Of a stretch of DNA of 64,000 nucleotides, positions 42,470 to 49,744 are shown in pieces. The position numbers were made by a program, and so were the translations under genes. This DNA comes from Rubritalea squalenifaciens DSM 18772 (GTDB lineage Bacteria; Verrucomicrobiota; Verrucomicrobiia; Verrucomicrobiales; Akkermansiaceae): assembly GCF_900141815.1 (NCBI RefSeq), contig NZ_FQYR01000005.1, positions 558,001 through 622,000 on the forward strand, read 5' to 3'. Under the pieces are notes generated by a model. The model saw nothing but the letters and a program-made list of their open reading frames with translations, did not search any database and was not told where the DNA came from. The number at the start of each line of letters is the position of its first letter. Position 1 is the stretch's first letter.

Positions 42470-44137
42470 ATGGGCAAAAAAGAAGGTAAAAAGGATTTCA
42501 TCAGACAGATCATCGCTGGCGATTTGGCGAAGGGTAAGCACGAGACCACGATCACGCGTTTCCCGCCCGAACCCAATGGCTTTCTGCATATCGGTCACGC
42601 ACGTGCTATCTGCTTGAACTTTGGCTTGGCTCAGGAGAATCCTGGTGCCCGCTGCCACCTTCGATTTGACGACACCAACCCGGTGAAAGAAGACACGAAG
42701 TACGTGGAAGCCATTCAAGAGGATATCAAGTGGCTCGGCTATGACTGGGGTGAGCACCTCTACTTTGCCAGCGACTACTTTGACTATTTTTACGATTGTG
42801 CAGTCCAGCTCATCAAAGACGGCAAAGCCTATGTGGACTTGCAGTCACCTGAGGAAATGAAGGCTGGTCGTGGCAACGTCAAGGAAGCGGGTACAAACTC
42901 GCCATACCGCGATACTTCCGTGGAAGAGAACCTAGAACTCTTCGAGAAGATGAAGAATGGCGAGATCGGTGAAGGGAAGGCAGTGCTGCGTGCTAAGATC
43001 GACATGGAGTCTCCTAACATGAACATGCGCGATCCTGCGCTGTACCGCATTCTTCATGCCCACCACCACCGTACAGGTGACAAGTGGAAGATCTACCCGA
43101 TGTACGACTTCGCGCATCCGCTGGAAGACGCCAAGGAGTGCATCACGCATTCCCTCTGCTCACTGGAGTTTGAAGACCACCGCCCTCTCTACGACTGGGT
43201 GGTACAGAACTGCCCGACCCCGTCCGAACCACGTCAGATCGAGTTTTCCCGTCTGAACCTTACTTACACTGTGATGAGCAAGCGCAAGCTGCTGGATCTG
43301 GTGAATGAAGGGATCGTGGCTGGTTGGGATGATCCGCGCATGCCGACTTTGAGCGGGATGCGCAGACGCGGTTATGCGCCTGAAAGTATCCGCACCTTTA
43401 TCGAGGGCCGAGGCATTACCAAGTTCAACAGCAATACTGATTTTGCTTTGTTAGAAGCTGATGTGCGTGCGCATCTAAATGCCAATGCTGATCGCCGTAT
43501 GGCTGTGCTGGAGCCACTCAAGCTAGTGATCGACAACTGGGAAGAAGGCCGAGTCGAAGAAATGGAGTGCATGAACAATCCGGAGAACCCGGAAGCAGGC
43601 ACTCGTAAGGTTCCACTCGGTAAGGAAGTCTACATCGAGCGAGATGACTTCATGGAGGAAGCTCCGAAGAAGTATTTCCGTCTGGCTCCCGGTCAGGCGA
43701 TCCGCCTCCGTGGCGGCTACATCCTGAACTACGTTTCACACGAGAAAGACCCTGAGACAGGGGAGGTGACCCAGGTTCATGTGGAGTACATCCCTGGAAC
43801 CATTGGCCAGAATGCACCAGAAGGTATCAAGTGTAAGGCTGCTGTTCACTGGGTGAGCGTGGACCATGCCGTGGATGCGGAAATCCGCCTCTACGACCGC
43901 CTCTTTACCGAGGAGAATCCAGACGGCTTTGAAGGCGGTTTCATGAAGTGCCTGAATCCTGAATCACTCAATGTGATCAAAGGTGCGAAAGTGGAGCCTA
44001 TCCTCGCGGAAGCAGGTAAGGAGTATTCCTGCCAGTTCGAGCGAGTAGGATACTTCTGCACGGATAAAGAAGATCACGAGCAGGGTGAGAAGATTGTCTT
44101 CAACCGTACCGTGGAGCTGAAAGCAGCCAAGTTCTAG
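42470..44137 (+). CDS. glnS: Glutaminyl-tRNA synthetase
   Basis: A 555-residue class I synthetase. The HIGH motif is at residues 40-43 (PPEPNGFLHIGHARAICLNFG) and the KMSKS variant is VMSKRKLL. AHHHRTGDKWKIYPMYDFAHPLEDA and ITHSLCSLEFEDHRPLYDW identify it as GlnRS rather than GluRS. The C-terminal anticodon-binding beta-barrels follow (VPLGKEVYIERDDF; GYFCTDKEDHEQGEKIVFNRTVELK). It charges tRNA(Gln) directly. Single-gene unit with a strong terminator. Confidence 0.97.
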   Translation: MGKKEGKKDFIRQIIAGDLAKGKHETTITRFPPEPNGFLHIGHARAICLNFGLAQENPGARCHLRFDDTNPVKEDTKYVEAIQEDIKWLGYDWGEHLYFASDYFDYFYDCAVQLIKDGKAYVDLQSPEEMKAGRGNVKEAGTNSPYRDTSVEENLELFEKMKNGEIGEGKAVLRAKIDMESPNMNMRDPALYRILHAHHHRTGDKWKIYPMYDFAHPLEDAKECITHSLCSLEFEDHRPLYDWVVQNCPTPSEPRQIEFSRLNLTYTVMSKRKLLDLVNEGIVAGWDDPRMPTLSGMRRRGYAPESIRTFIEGRGITKFNSNTDFALLEADVRAHLNANADRRMAVLEPLKLVIDNWEEGRVEEMECMNNPENPEAGTRKVPLGKEVYIERDDFMEEAPKKYFRLAPGQAIRLRGGYILNYVSHEKDPETGEVTQVHVEYIPGTIGQNAPEGIKCKAAVHWVSVDHAVDAEIRLYDRLFTEENPDGFEGGFMKCLNPESLNVIKGAKVEPILAEAGKEYSCQFERVGYFCTDKEDHEQGEKIVFNRTVELKAAKF

Positions 44138-44158
44138 TGGCTGACTAGCGATTTAACG

Positions 44159-44190
44159 AAAGGGTGCAGGTAAGGCCTGCGCCCTTTTTT
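44159..44190 (+). terminator. Rho-independent terminator of glnS
   Basis: Stem AAAGGGTGCAGG / CCTGCGCCCTTT (one mismatched pair) with six T (44185-44190), 22 bp past the stop. The T run touches the stop codon of the convergent esterase gene. Confidence 0.9.
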
Positions 44191-45907
44191 ATTGGGCTTT
44201 CAAGATGAACTTATGCAGAAGTTCCGGCCAAGCGATGGCGGGGTTCTGAGCTTCAGTTTGACCCGGGCGCCCCATGCCGTAGCCATGATCTTTGCCGGGG
44301 AAAATGTGAAGCTCGCAGGGAACCTGGGCCGCGGTGTATGCCTGAGCGAGAATGAAGGAAAGTTTGGCGTCTACGGGATCGAACTGATTTTGGGCGATGA
44401 ATACAGGTGGGAAATCCTTTTTGACGAGCAACTCGGGAGAGGCCGCCTTGAGGTCTTCGCTCTGTGGATCTTTGCCAAACAGCGCATGGCGAGAACCTTT
44501 GTGGGAACTAGGGGCGACCATACTCGCTACGGGATAGATGAGCGCCGCGAAGTTTGGTTTCACAGAAATATCTGTGTTGAGCTCTCCTTCAAAGCTGTCT
44601 CCGAATCTTGTGGCGCACATCGAGGCGAGGTGGCCGCCGGCTGAGAAACCTATGACCCCTACTTTTTCCGGATTGAAGCCATAATTCTCTGCAGAGGCTT
44701 TCGCGATACGAATACCCTGACGCGCGTCAAGAAGAGGACCCGGGAAGCGAAAGCCCTCATTGCTTCCTTTGGTGACACGGTATCTGACGACAAAAGAAGT
44801 GATGCCTCTGGCTGCATAGTAGGCAGCCACATTTTCACCTTCTTTCATATCAGCAAGAACCCGGTAGCCGCCCCCTGGAAAGATGACGAGAGCCTGTCCT
44901 GTCGGTTTGCCCATCGCCGGGTAAACGGTAATAGTTGGTTGTGAGGTTTCGGTGATATGACCGGGGTCGAGTTGCTTGTGGGCTTGTGGTTCGAAGTCTT
45001 CTGGAAAGCCGGGAACACGATCAGGCCACAGATTGGATTGTTTGCCCGACCCTTGCAGATGGTTCATGGCTTTGGCCATTTCAGACCCGAGCTTGAGCTG
45101 TCCATTAGCGTCGTAGTGCACGGTGTCCTTGAGCAGGGTAAAGCCGTCTGTAGAAATCATTTTTGCCAGGCGGATAGCTTCAGGTTTGCCAGATGCCATG
45201 TCAGCAGCAGCCATCTGGCTACGAATGTTTTCCCGGTGGGTGAAGCGTTCAAGCGCTGGTTCGTGAGGTAGTACTTGTCCATAGACCATGGGGAGGCGGC
45301 TTACTTTGACGTCTTCGGCTAGTCGGTCACGCAGGAGCTTCAAATGCTTGGCGTAGCTATTCGCTGAGACTTCGTTCTTGCTGTCTTGCTCTCCCTGCAT
45401 CCAGACAAAGCCTTTGATCACTGGCGTGTGGCCCTCAGCTTTGATGGCTTCGATGCCTTTTTGGAAGCGATCAAGCATGGCTCTGTAAAGGCGGCCTTTG
45501 TTAGGGTCTTCCGGAGTAAGGCCTGGATAGAAATTGGTGCGCTTAGGTCCAGGCTTTCCACCAAGCCATTTATTGCCGTTCCAGCCGGGGTTGAGAGGCA
45601 TACCGCTGGCGGCGTATTTGAGCAAGTAGACTGGCTTGTCTGACTGGATGTTCAGGGCAAAGCCGATCTCGGGACCCATTTCGCCTTTGCGGTGTGACGT
45701 TTGAGTCTGGCCGATGACGAGAGGAGCGATGTTTTGCCCCCTGTAGATGAAGGTGTTTTTAACGGCTTTGTGATACTCCTTGGGCAAGTTCTTCAGTTTG
45801 CCAATGCCTTGCATGTTCGACTGCCCACCGAGCAGGTAGACATCGACTTCGGCGGCTTTGGCCAAGAAGGGAAGGAAGGCGAGTGTGAGGTAGCAGAGTA
45901 ATTTCAT
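44189..45907 (-). CDS. Secreted two-domain esterase: CE6-like (SASA) plus BD-FAE-like alpha/beta hydrolase
   Basis: A 572-residue exported protein (signal to about residue 18, LPFLAKA). Residues 20-285 form an SGNH-type SASA/CE6 esterase: VYLLGGQSNMQG (nucleophile Ser), GFVWMQGEQDS, and a Gln/Asp-rich end (HYDANGQLKLG). Residues 320-572 form an alpha/beta hydrolase: LVIFPGGGYRVLADMKEGE (oxyanion), VGVIGFSAGGHLAS (Ser elbow), and GKDHGYGMG (His). Both modules suit removal of acetyl or feruloyl groups from polysaccharides such as xylan. It follows purU after 18 bp on the same strand. Confidence 0.9.
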   Translation of the reverse strand: MKLLCYLTLAFLPFLAKAAEVDVYLLGGQSNMQGIGKLKNLPKEYHKAVKNTFIYRGQNIAPLVIGQTQTSHRKGEMGPEIGFALNIQSDKPVYLLKYAASGMPLNPGWNGNKWLGGKPGPKRTNFYPGLTPEDPNKGRLYRAMLDRFQKGIEAIKAEGHTPVIKGFVWMQGEQDSKNEVSANSYAKHLKLLRDRLAEDVKVSRLPMVYGQVLPHEPALERFTHRENIRSQMAAADMASGKPEAIRLAKMISTDGFTLLKDTVHYDANGQLKLGSEMAKAMNHLQGSGKQSNLWPDRVPGFPEDFEPQAHKQLDPGHITETSQPTITVYPAMGKPTGQALVIFPGGGYRVLADMKEGENVAAYYAARGITSFVVRYRVTKGSNEGFRFPGPLLDARQGIRIAKASAENYGFNPEKVGVIGFSAGGHLASMCATRFGDSFEGELNTDISVKPNFAALIYPVASMVAPSSHKGSRHALFGKDPQSEDLKAASPELLVKKDFPPVFIAQNQFDPVDAKLSFILAQAYTAAQVPCELHIFPGKDHGYGMGRPGQTEAQNPAIAWPELLHKFILKAQ

Positions 45908-45925
45908 AGTAGAGTGATAAGTAAC

Positions 45926-46774
45926 TTAGTCCTCGAACACGATGGCGCGGTTTCCATCGATGATCGTGCGGTCGTACGCATGGTAACGAATACCGCGGGC
46001 GAGCGCGATTCTTTCACAATCGCGTCCCAAACGCATGAGGTCTTGCGGGGAATGAGAGTGCAGTACGCGCTTTACTTCCTGGTCAATGATCGGGCCTGCA
46101 TCCAGGTCACTGGTGACGTAGTGGCAAGTGGCGCCGATGAGTTTCACCCCACGGTCATAGGCCTGACGATAAGGGTTGGCACCAATGAAGGCGGGGAGGA
46201 ACGAGTGATGGATATTGATAAGCTTGCCCGCAAACTGGCTGCAGAACCAGTCTGGCAAGATCTGCATGAATCGCGCGAGTATGCCAAGCTCCACTTCTTC
46301 ATTAATCAGGATCTGGGCAATCTGTTTGAAGCCTTCGGCTTTCTGGTCGCCGTCCATTTCAATGTAATGGAAAGGGATTCCTTCCTTCTCCGCGATGGCC
46401 TTGCAGTCTTCACGGTTGCCAATGATGGAGGTGATTTCCAGAGGTAGGTCACCGTGAGCAGCACGCCAAAGAATCTCGTTGAGGCAGTGTGTGGTCTTAG
46501 TCACTAGGATAGCTGTCTTCACCTTGAATGGAGCAGGACGGAAGTGCCAGGTGGCATCGAGCGATTCTCCAAGCACCTCGAAGCCTTTGATAAAGGATTC
46601 CATGCTGACATCGATCTGGTCGATATCCATTTCTATTCTTGCAAAGAATTTGGCGTCCAGTGAGTTGGTGAATTGGTTGAACTCGAGCAGGTTGCCGCCA
46701 TGCGAAGCTATGTAACTCGAAATTTTGGCCACGATACCTGGCCTATCTGGACATGAGAGTTTGAGAATAAGCAT
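45926..46774 (-). CDS. purU: Formyltetrahydrofolate deformylase
   Basis: A 282-residue enzyme. Residues 1-80 form an ACT domain (ILKLSCPDRPGIVAKISSYIASHGGNLLEF). The rest is a formyltransferase-like domain: VTKTTHCLNEILWR, LARFMQILPDWF, NIHHSFLPAFIGANPYRQAYDRGVKLIGAT and SDLDAGPIIDQ with the catalytic Asn/His/Asp set. It cleaves 10-formyl-THF to formate and THF to balance one-carbon pools. Upstream lies a 160-bp spacer shared with ldhA on the other strand. Confidence 0.95.
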   Translation of the reverse strand: MLILKLSCPDRPGIVAKISSYIASHGGNLLEFNQFTNSLDAKFFARIEMDIDQIDVSMESFIKGFEVLGESLDATWHFRPAPFKVKTAILVTKTTHCLNEILWRAAHGDLPLEITSIIGNREDCKAIAEKEGIPFHYIEMDGDQKAEGFKQIAQILINEEVELGILARFMQILPDWFCSQFAGKLINIHHSFLPAFIGANPYRQAYDRGVKLIGATCHYVTSDLDAGPIIDQEVKRVLHSHSPQDLMRLGRDCERIALARGIRYHAYDRTIIDGNRAIVFED

Positions 46775-46944
46775 GGCTTCTTTTGGTTCTGGTTGATGTG
46801 ATTAGAGCGCTTTCTGAGCGGAACGGTCTCGAGATTAATCATACAGATCGAATCTTGTATCTCAATAGCCTGTCATCTTGCGTCATTTTATCACAAAATA
46901 GTACTTCCCTCATGGGGGAGGATGTAGTCTAGAACTTGTTAGTC

Positions 46945-47937
46945 ATGAAAGTAGCGCTTTTTTCAGCCAAGGATTACGAAAAGCCTCTCTTCAGGGAGGT
47001 GATGGGGCAGGAGCATGAACTCGCTTTTTACAAGAATCAGCTGCGGGCTGATACCGCTGTCCTGGCAGATGGGGCTGAGGTCGTTGTTTCCTTTGTGAAT
47101 GATTGTCTGGATCAGGCCTGTCTGGAGCAGCTCAGTGAACAGGGAGTCAAGCTGATCGCACTGCGCTGTGCGGGATACAATCATGTGGATTTGAAAGTGG
47201 CTGAGCAACTCGGGCTCAAGGTGGTCCGGGTCCCTGAATATTCACCTTATGCAGTGGCCGAGCATGCGCTGGCATTGCTGCTGGCTGTGAACCGTCACAT
47301 CCACAAGGCCTATGCACGTGTGCGTGAGAACAACTTTGCCCTGCATGGTCTGATGGGATTTGACCTGAAAGGGAAGACCATCGGAGTCGTAGGCACAGGT
47401 AAGATTGGCAGAGTCTTTTGCGATTTGCTGTCAGGCTTTGGTTGTGAGGTGCTCGCCTATGATCCCTATCCCAATGAGGAGCTGAGTTCCCGAGGGGTCG
47501 AGTATGTGGCATTACCTGAGTTGATGCAGCGCTCAAAGGTGATCAGTCTGCATTGCCCACTGACTCCGGAGACGCATCATCTGATCAATGACGAGTCATT
47601 GGGTCTCTGTTCGGACGGAGTGGTCTTGGTCAACACTTCCCGAGGTGCTCTCGTGGATAGCAAAGCTCTGATCCGGGCACTGAAATCAAAGAAGGTAGGT
47701 GCGGTGGCTCTGGATGTCTATGAAGAGGAGGCTGGGATCTTTTTCGAGGATCTTTCGGATCAGGTCATCGAGGATGATGTCCTGATGCGGTTGATGACAT
47801 TCCCGAACGTGCTGATGACCTCTCATCAGGCTTTTTTCACCCAGGAGGCCATGGTCAATATCGCGGAAACCACGGCAGTCAATATCAGGGCATTCATTGC
47901 GGGAGAGCCTCTGGTGAATGAGGTAAAATCGTCCTGA
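46945..47937 (+). CDS. ldhA: D-lactate dehydrogenase (2-hydroxyacid dehydrogenase family)
   Basis: 330 residues from the ATG at 46945 (MKVALFSAKDYEKPLF). The NAD-binding motif is GKTIGVVGTGKIGRVFCDLL. Substrate-binding RCAGYNHVDL, catalytic Arg in NTSRGALVDSKAL, and the His in MTSHQAFFTQEAM are present. DVYEEEAGIFFEDLSDQVIEDD matches bacterial fermentative LdhA. It reduces pyruvate to D-lactate, fitting oxygen-limited growth. The upstream 160-bp spacer separates it from purU. Confidence 0.92.
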   Translation: MKVALFSAKDYEKPLFREVMGQEHELAFYKNQLRADTAVLADGAEVVVSFVNDCLDQACLEQLSEQGVKLIALRCAGYNHVDLKVAEQLGLKVVRVPEYSPYAVAEHALALLLAVNRHIHKAYARVRENNFALHGLMGFDLKGKTIGVVGTGKIGRVFCDLLSGFGCEVLAYDPYPNEELSSRGVEYVALPELMQRSKVISLHCPLTPETHHLINDESLGLCSDGVVLVNTSRGALVDSKALIRALKSKKVGAVALDVYEEEAGIFFEDLSDQVIEDDVLMRLMTFPNVLMTSHQAFFTQEAMVNIAETTAVNIRAFIAGEPLVNEVKSS

Positions 47938-48063
47938 TTAAAATTTCTGAAATTTTTTCACGAGAGTGAAAGAAGAATCCACGCGAATCGTATTCAAAAG
48001 CAGGTACACTGTAGTAATTCTCACACAGGTTATTTCAGCAATTGGTTTTTTCGTGTGTAGGTA

Positions 48064-48099
48064 AAAAAGCCGTCTTTGATCACTCAAAGGCGGCTTTTT
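48064..48099. terminator. Bidirectional rho-independent terminator between ldhA and the orphan gene
   Basis: 16-bp stem AAAAAGCCGTCTTTGA / TCAAAGGCGGCTTTTT (one T-G pair), loop TCAC. T runs on both strands serve the two convergent genes. The segment 47938-48063 before it shows nothing recognisable. Confidence 0.9.
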
Positions 48100-48125
48100 G
48101 TTTTTCTCTGAAGTCAGCTAGAAGC

Positions 48126-49046
48126 CTAAAGCTGCAATAGGTGGAATTGACAGGCATCCTCCGTATTTTTCTTTGGCCGAGTCTTCCGTCTTTTCATGAG
48201 AAAGCTGGGGACTTCATCTGTTTTCTTGAAACAGAATCGCTCGGGAAGCTTGCTGTAAATGGAGCGTGGAGCTCCTGATGCACCGTCGCCTTTGTAGCGG
48301 CTGCCACTCTCCGGGGTATGGTAGAAGATATCCCGAATGCCAAGTTCCTCGCGAATGAAGAAAATGGCGGCACTGAGCATGGCTTCATCCCACATCTTGG
48401 AGTGGGCCTTCATGTGCCTCTCCCAGTATTGTTCGATAAACTGGGCGGGTAGCTTTTTCTGCCCACACCGTATGAATTTACGTTTCCCTTCACGGATATA
48501 ATTCAGCCACCACAGGGTTTCCCGGATGCGGTCGTTTTGAATTTCCTCGATGAGAGCTTCACCTTTAGCCAGATCTAGATCGATCCTTGCCCAAGCTAGG
48601 GTGCGGTTACGACCCTCATGAATGGGGTGGTAGCGTAGCTCGAAGGGGTCGACATCACGCTCGGGAAGATACTTTTCCAGATAGCAGGCGTCGGCATTGT
48701 TCAGGTTGAGCTGGAGCACGAGATTCCAGCTCTCCTTTCCCTTGCGACTAGTTTGGACCCAATCGAATCGGTCTAGAGTCAGGCGAAATGCTTCAGCCTT
48801 CTCCGGGTAGAGCATGGCCAGCTGCTCCCTGGAAAGGGTGGTGCTACCCAGACTACCCAACCACGACCTGAGCTGTGGCTTGTTGAGAAGTTTTCCAAAG
48901 TTGCTTTGTTTGATCCAGTGAACGGCTTGTGGCTGCTCCAGGGAGTATTTAAGTAGTTGGACTGCATACCAGTCCTTGGCATAGTTGAAGAGAGTGCGCT
49001 CCTTGGGCAGGCAGGCGACGATCTCTTCCAGTTCGTCTAGTTTCAT
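48126..49046 (-). CDS. Hypothetical protein, unrecognised family
   Basis: About 306 residues from ATG 49046 (MKLDELEEIVACLPKERTLF); an upstream ATG at 49106 is possible. No signal peptide or membrane span, rich in Trp, Lys, Arg and Tyr. Notable segments are FNYAKDWYAVQLLKYSLEQ, FELRYHPIHEGRNRTLAWAR, LWWLNYIREGKRKFIRCGQKK, and the tail YHTPESGSRYKGDG, SIYSKLPERFCF and MKRRKTRPKK. Predicted cytosolic alpha/beta protein with a basic C-terminus. I cannot name a family. It lies next to the iteron-like array; whether they are linked is unknown. Confidence 0.72.
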   Translation of the reverse strand: MKLDELEEIVACLPKERTLFNYAKDWYAVQLLKYSLEQPQAVHWIKQSNFGKLLNKPQLRSWLGSLGSTTLSREQLAMLYPEKAEAFRLTLDRFDWVQTSRKGKESWNLVLQLNLNNADACYLEKYLPERDVDPFELRYHPIHEGRNRTLAWARIDLDLAKGEALIEEIQNDRIRETLWWLNYIREGKRKFIRCGQKKLPAQFIEQYWERHMKAHSKMWDEAMLSAAIFFIREELGIRDIFYHTPESGSRYKGDGASGAPRSIYSKLPERFCFKKTDEVPSFLMKRRKTRPKKNTEDACQFHLLQL

Positions 49047-49155
49047 CTTGTCTGATGCGCGGAGGTGCCAAGACGTAGGCACAATGATTCCGCGGCTTTG
49101 TATCATTTAACATAGCTGCTTGTTCTCACGACACGGGTGGAGAACTTGAATAAGA

Positions 49156-49202
49156 ATGATGCTCGAAACTGCTCTAACGAAATGGTTAGAGCGGAGCATC
49201 AT
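49156..49202. other. Long two-part stem-loop
   Basis: Outer stem ATGATGCTC (49156-49164) / GAGCATCAT (49194-49202) and inner stem GCTCTAAC (49171-49178) / GTTAGAGC (49185-49192), loop GAAATG, joined by a 6-nt/1-nt internal bulge. There is no T run. Could be a structured RNA or a DNA cruciform next to the repeat array. Confidence 0.6.
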
Positions 49203-49308
49203 CAGCTATGGACAAGAGGGAAAAGCATGGGAGTGAACTTAGGTTCGGAAAGGGAGCATAGCTACCTGAAGCTCAATGTCAAGTTAGGGCGTCTGCTCGT
49301 GGGAATAG

Positions 49309-49388
49309 CTTGTGGGCAAGTTGTGAATGGATTGTGAACAAGTCCTTGTGAATAATTTGTGCGCAAGATGTGGATGAGTTGTGAATAA
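49309..49388 (+). repeat. Array of seven 11-bp iteron-like units resembling DnaA boxes
   Basis: Seven units of pattern N-TTGTG-NNNAA start at 49309, 49320, 49331, 49345, 49356, 49367 and 49378. The period is exactly 11 bp except for a 3-bp insert (GTC) after the third unit. The 9-mers are TGTGGGCAA, TGTGAATGG, TGTGAACAA, TGTGAATAA, TGTGCGCAA, TGTGGATGA and TGTGAATAA, one to three changes from the DnaA box TGTGGATAA. Nine-base boxes spaced by two bases match the geometry of cooperative DnaA sites. An A/T-rich stretch (AACCTATTTTTGC) follows immediately. The rest of 49107-49557 holds no gene I can support. Confidence 0.85.
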
Positions 49389-49522
49389 ACCTATTTTTGC
49401 AAGAGGGTACAAACATTCTTATTTCAGAGATTTCAACTCTGATGATGGTGACTAAGAAAAGCTACGATGCTTGGATAAAGGACCAGAGAAGCGTGAGTGG
49501 CAGCACTATAAATTCAGGTAAT

Positions 49523-49551
49523 AAAAAAGGCGCGGTGGGAACCGCGCCTTT
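49523..49551 (-). terminator. Rho-independent terminator of the 59-residue lipoprotein
   Basis: Perfect 11-bp stem AAAGGCGCGGT / ACCGCGCCTTT with loop GGGA. The reverse strand continues with a T run. It marks the end of the leuS-side transcript. Confidence 0.88.
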
Positions 49552-49557
49552 AATGTT

Positions 49558-49737
49558 TTAATCTTTGTCTTTCTCCTCCTCGTCGTCATCGGCGAACTGG
49601 TCGATGCCGGCGCCGATGGCCTTGCCAGTGACGGTGACGGCCGAGCTAGCCACGCTGCCTGCCACTTTGACCGGAGTCGTGATCAGGGCGCAGGAGCTGC
49701 AGAGCAGGGGAAGAAGCAGGAGTAGAAGGTAACGCAT
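49558..49737 (-). CDS. Small lipoprotein downstream of leuS
   Basis: A 59-residue protein: signal MRYLLLLLLPLLCSSC (lipobox Cys16) followed by LITTPVKVAGSVASSAVTVT and an acidic tail (DDDEEEKDKD). The pattern Cys-hydrophobic-TPVKVAG with a Val/Ala/Gly-rich stretch and acidic end resembles small bacterial lipoproteins of unknown role. Its ATG is 7 bp after the leuS stop, so it is likely co-transcribed. Confidence 0.72.
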   Translation of the reverse strand: MRYLLLLLLPLLCSSCALITTPVKVAGSVASSAVTVTGKAIGAGIDQFADDDEEEKDKD

Positions 49738-49744
49738 CGCTCTA

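Noticed and set aside
49309-49388. Calling the array the chromosomal replication origin
   Set aside because: The + strand stays G-rich over C in spacers far left (6.7-7.1 kb) and right (53.4 and 62.5 kb) of the array and no replication genes are adjacent, so the claim is kept only as a hypothesis.
49309-49388. CRISPR-like repeats
   Set aside because: Units are 11 bp with no unique spacers and no cas genes; this is an iteron-type tandem array.
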